Source: Watersipora subatra
Taxonomy: Eukaryota > Bryozoa > Gymnolaemata > Cheilostomatida > Watersiporidae
Assembly (NCBI RefSeq): GCF_963576615.1
Contig: NC_088714.1
Span: 65,294,667-65,358,666, forward strand
Length of the DNA stretch: 64,000 nucleotides
Direction: 5' to 3'
Numbering within the stretch: position 1 is the stretch's first letter; every line of letters starts with the position of its first letter. Shown here piece by piece: positions 62,901 to 64,000 of the stretch. The position numbers and the translations under genes were made by a program. The notes under the pieces were generated by a model. The model did no database searches and was not told the origin of the DNA. It was given only the letters and a program-made list of their open reading frames with translations.

Positions 62901-64000
62901 AAAGCATATTTTCCTTTTTTAACTATATTTAACAAGGTTGCATAAAATCTCATTGCACTCATCAATGTTTGCTAGTTTGCAGCCGAAACTAGCTTTTATG
63001 TGCAATGCAACAGGAGTTACGAGCGTCAATCCATTGTAAGCCGAGTTTAGATTACCGCAATCATGCTATCAAATAATATTCTATAAATTCGCAAATTTTA
63101 TAATAACTTCAATTAATTTTATATAATTTTAAAAACTTGGAGTTGGAAAACGAACTTCGATTCGAACCGAAACAATAAACGAACTAATTTTTATTGGCGC
63201 AATTGAGTAGATATCAGTACGGTTTTCTGGAAATTTTTCTACTGATCACTTGCTATTATGGGTTCATAAAGATTAATAATGTCAAATAGTATCGCTCAAA
63301 TAGAAGTGGCGTTCAAATAGAAGTTTCATGATAAGTAAATTGTAGTTATTTTGATTTATCTTTAGTTGGTATTTCAATTTCAGTCTCAGGATTTTAAGCC
63401 AGAGAAGTCACCCATATAGTGCGGGCGTAGTTGGGCTTCATCTGATCTGAGCAGTCGTATTTTTGATAAACAAGGTTCACTATGAGAAAAAAGTCAAATG
63501 CTTGTATATATATTTTATGTATGTATTATAATTTTTTCAATGTTTTTTTAATTAGTGTTCTTTATTCGTATTTTTCATCGAACATTTTTAGCCATGAAAT
63601 GTGAAAACCGCGAAAGGCGAGCCGTGAACCAGTGAAGGATTACTATATAATGTATGAGGACAAGAGTTACTTGCTCGACGCTAATAACAGTGCAGACAAA
63701 CTGTATAGAAACTAACCATAAGATGCTAGATGGATGCAAACTGCGCAAAATACCAGTTTACGGAATACCTTGAGATTGGTGAAAGGCAAGGTGGGTAGCA
63801 TGCTCGCGACAGAAGAGGCCAGAATTGACACTCCCTCTCCGTCATCACGTACTCCTAACACCAGGCGGAGTAAGCACTTGGCACTCATTCTCGACTTTAT
63901 CAGCATCTCCGCATAGCCTGCCAATCTTAGGAATAGTCCAAAAGCTACGAGTGAGTGCGGAGGAATTGTGGTCACACCCGTGGCCGTCTTTTTTGTGTTT
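47910..64000 (-). CDS. BIRC6: BIRC6 (BRUCE/Apollon) 3' region, copy B, partial at window edge
   Basis: Visible exons in transcription order: 63769-64000 (continues beyond the window), 58568-58747, 57986-58135, 57518-57707, 56315-56498, 55956-56203, 55583-55806, 55375-55500, 55078-55191, 54643-54831, 54395-54544, 50153-50359, 47910-48077 (stop TAA). All have GT/AG ends, matching phases and the same lengths as copy A apart from the last two. Landmarks: [57 protein letters not shown], the complete UBC domain and the tail [11 protein letters not shown]. No lesions. BIRC6 is a membrane-associated E2/E3 hybrid ligase ubiquitinating SMAC, caspase-9 and LC3. Copy B is probably the 3' end of the full-length gene. 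Confidence 0.92.
48298..50088. mobile_element. TIR transposon with TA duplication (CCCTACAGGATGAA ends)
   Basis: Ends CCCTACAGGATGAATTTATT and, reversed, CCCTACAGGATGAAAATATT; flanks GACTACA-TA and TA-TAACAAT rebuild the uninterrupted minisatellite phrase GACTACATAACAAT-type found elsewhere, so the TA duplication is secure. Subterminal regions are rich in TTCGCGAAA. The interior holds a possible small spliced frame (48569-48910) and two related blocks around 49660 and 49840 (TTGAATAATTTTGTAAAGAA), but no recognised transposase. Confidence 0.85.
48569..48910 (+). CDS. Possible two-exon small protein inside the TA element
   Basis: ATG AAC CAA GAA CTT GTG precedes a perfect GTAAGT donor at 48587. 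After an acceptor TTTGTTTTAG the frame continues at 48701 in phase 0 for 69 codons ([50 protein letters not shown]) to TAG at 48908. The total is 75 residues. The function is unknown. It could be a captured host exon or a residual transposon gene; chance is also possible. Confidence 0.3.
50462..52607. mobile_element. TTAA-targeting TIR element in a copy B intron
   Basis: Ends AGATGTGGTTGCGTCAAA and TTTGACGCAACCACATCT are perfect inverted repeats. Flanks are TTGA (a decayed TTAA) at 50458-50461 and TTAA at 52608-52611. The copy A intron has the uninterrupted GAGCTTAAGGAG at 28061-28072, an empty site. The 2146-bp interior has no recognised transposase and includes a small nested palindrome at 52026-52092. 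Fits Kolobok/piggyBac-type mobilisation. Confidence 0.85.
52026..52092. repeat. Short palindromic relic of the CAGCCC MITE family
   Basis: ATACAGCCCAAGGATAGGTG and GGGAGGCTGTATATCGTTAG are the two ends of the family seen at 26645-27474, with almost no interior. It is nested within the larger TTAA element. Confidence 0.6.
53190..53265. repeat. Short tandem repeat
   Basis: Three and a half units of CCCACATAGCGACATATATC (period about 21) in a copy B intron, followed about 160 bases later by an (AT)n tract at about 53427-53447. Confidence 0.75.
53450..53990. other. Higher-GC intronic block, unidentified repeat
   Basis: The block has a different base composition from the surrounding AT-rich intron (CTGGCCAGGCCGTTCACC, GATAGGGCCGAGC) and no counterpart in the copy A intron. 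It is probably retrotransposon-derived, but I see no domain. Confidence 0.3.
54395..55806 (-). CDS. BIRC6: UBC (E2) module of BIRC6 copy B
   Basis: Exons 55583-55806 ([34 protein letters not shown]), 55375-55500 ([20 protein letters not shown]), 55078-55191 ([20 protein letters not shown], catalytic cysteine in VCLS), 54643-54831 ([29 protein letters not shown]) and 54395-54544 ([20 protein letters not shown]). Like other BIRC6/UBE2O-type E2s it has NPN-type rather than HPN sequence before the active site. The residues match the animal BIRC6 consensus closely. Confidence 0.93.
54832..55070. repeat. Unexpanded half-unit repeat in copy B intron
   Basis: About five diverged units of roughly 50 bases (AAGCACCTGTCAACAGAGCA, GAGACTAGTATAAGTGACT) occupy the intron homologous to the copy A 102-bp array. 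The simpler array looks closer to the ancestral state. Confidence 0.75.
59976..61797 (+). mobile_element. Tigger/pogo-like transposon, defective
   Basis: Ends CAGTGCACCCTCGAGATACG are perfect inverted repeats (right end CTCGAGGGTGCACTG) with TA on both sides (59974-59975, 61798-61799). On the plus strand TTKLEVINK, a TAG (60367-60369), then [20 protein letters not shown] correspond to the N-terminal helix-turn-helix of Tigger/CENP-B-type transposases. The frame breaks again soon after, and the DDE domain is not visible, so it is a defective copy. Confidence 0.82.
62451..63330. mobile_element. Probable TIR element within the composite insertion
   Basis: The left part reads CTTTATTTGAATGCCATGGC then GCTCTATTTTTCAA; the right part, reversed, reads CTTCTATTTGAACGCCACTT then CTATTTGAGC. 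These are imperfect inverted repeats. A separate pair of TATAAGTCAA motifs (about 59824 and 62400) suggests another old element. No coding region is recognised; the minus-strand frames at 61719-62228 are unidentified. Confidence 0.4.

Larger units (their letters stand above)
59684..63645. mobile_element. Composite insertion of nested transposons in a copy B intron
   Basis: Copy A at 34900-34935 reads AATGTGATATATAATGTGTG without interruption. Copy B reads AATGTGACATATA, then CAGTAATC at 59684 and GGATTACTA ending near 63645, then TATAATGTATGAGG. The approximately 4-kb difference is therefore inserted DNA with CAGTAATC/GATTACT ends and a TA target, as in pogo/Tigger elements. It contains at least one complete Tigger-like element and other TIR fragments. 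Terminal-repeat similarity between the outer ends fades after about 12 bases. Confidence 0.7.

Overview
This window is nuclear DNA from an animal, most likely an AT-rich, intron-dense invertebrate (a lophotrochozoan such as a mollusc would fit, but nothing here proves the phylum). Two vertebrate-like, multi-exon genes can be read exon by exon with GT/AG boundaries and consistent phases. No bacterial-type operons, CRISPR arrays or rRNA genes are present.

Layout. 1-9961: AT-rich non-coding DNA with tandem repeats and a clear hAT-like insertion. 9962-22637 (+): a complete 12-exon gene for UDP-glucose pyrophosphorylase (UGP2), about 509 codons. Its introns hold several unrelated minisatellites and two terminal-inverted-repeat elements. 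22.9-26.2 kb: 3' flank with two long inverted-repeat MITEs. 26219-43190 (-): the 3' part of a BIRC6 (BRUCE/Apollon) gene, 'copy A', lacking its 5' half and carrying a one-base deletion and an in-frame stop in upstream exons. 43.2-47.9 kb: a junction region with a mariner-like remnant, MITE copies and an unidentified small ORF. 47910 to beyond 64000 (-): a second BIRC6 3' region, 'copy B', intact as far as visible and running off the right edge.

The main result is a tandem segmental duplication of the 3' end of BIRC6 together with its downstream flank, tail-to-tail with UGP2. Copy B retains family-consensus residues in the ubiquitin-conjugating (UBC) domain at most positions where the copies differ, so copy B looks like the 3' end of the functional full-length gene and copy A like a decaying or neofunctionalising 3' fragment. 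Both keep the UBC catalytic cysteine.

Because the two copies are paralogous, each serves as an empty-site control for transposons in the other. At least five insertions can be polarised this way, with TSDs (TTAA, TA, 8 bp) read directly from sequence. UGP2 makes UDP-glucose in the cytosol; BIRC6 is a giant E2/E3 ubiquitin ligase that restrains apoptosis and autophagy. I see no functional link between them.
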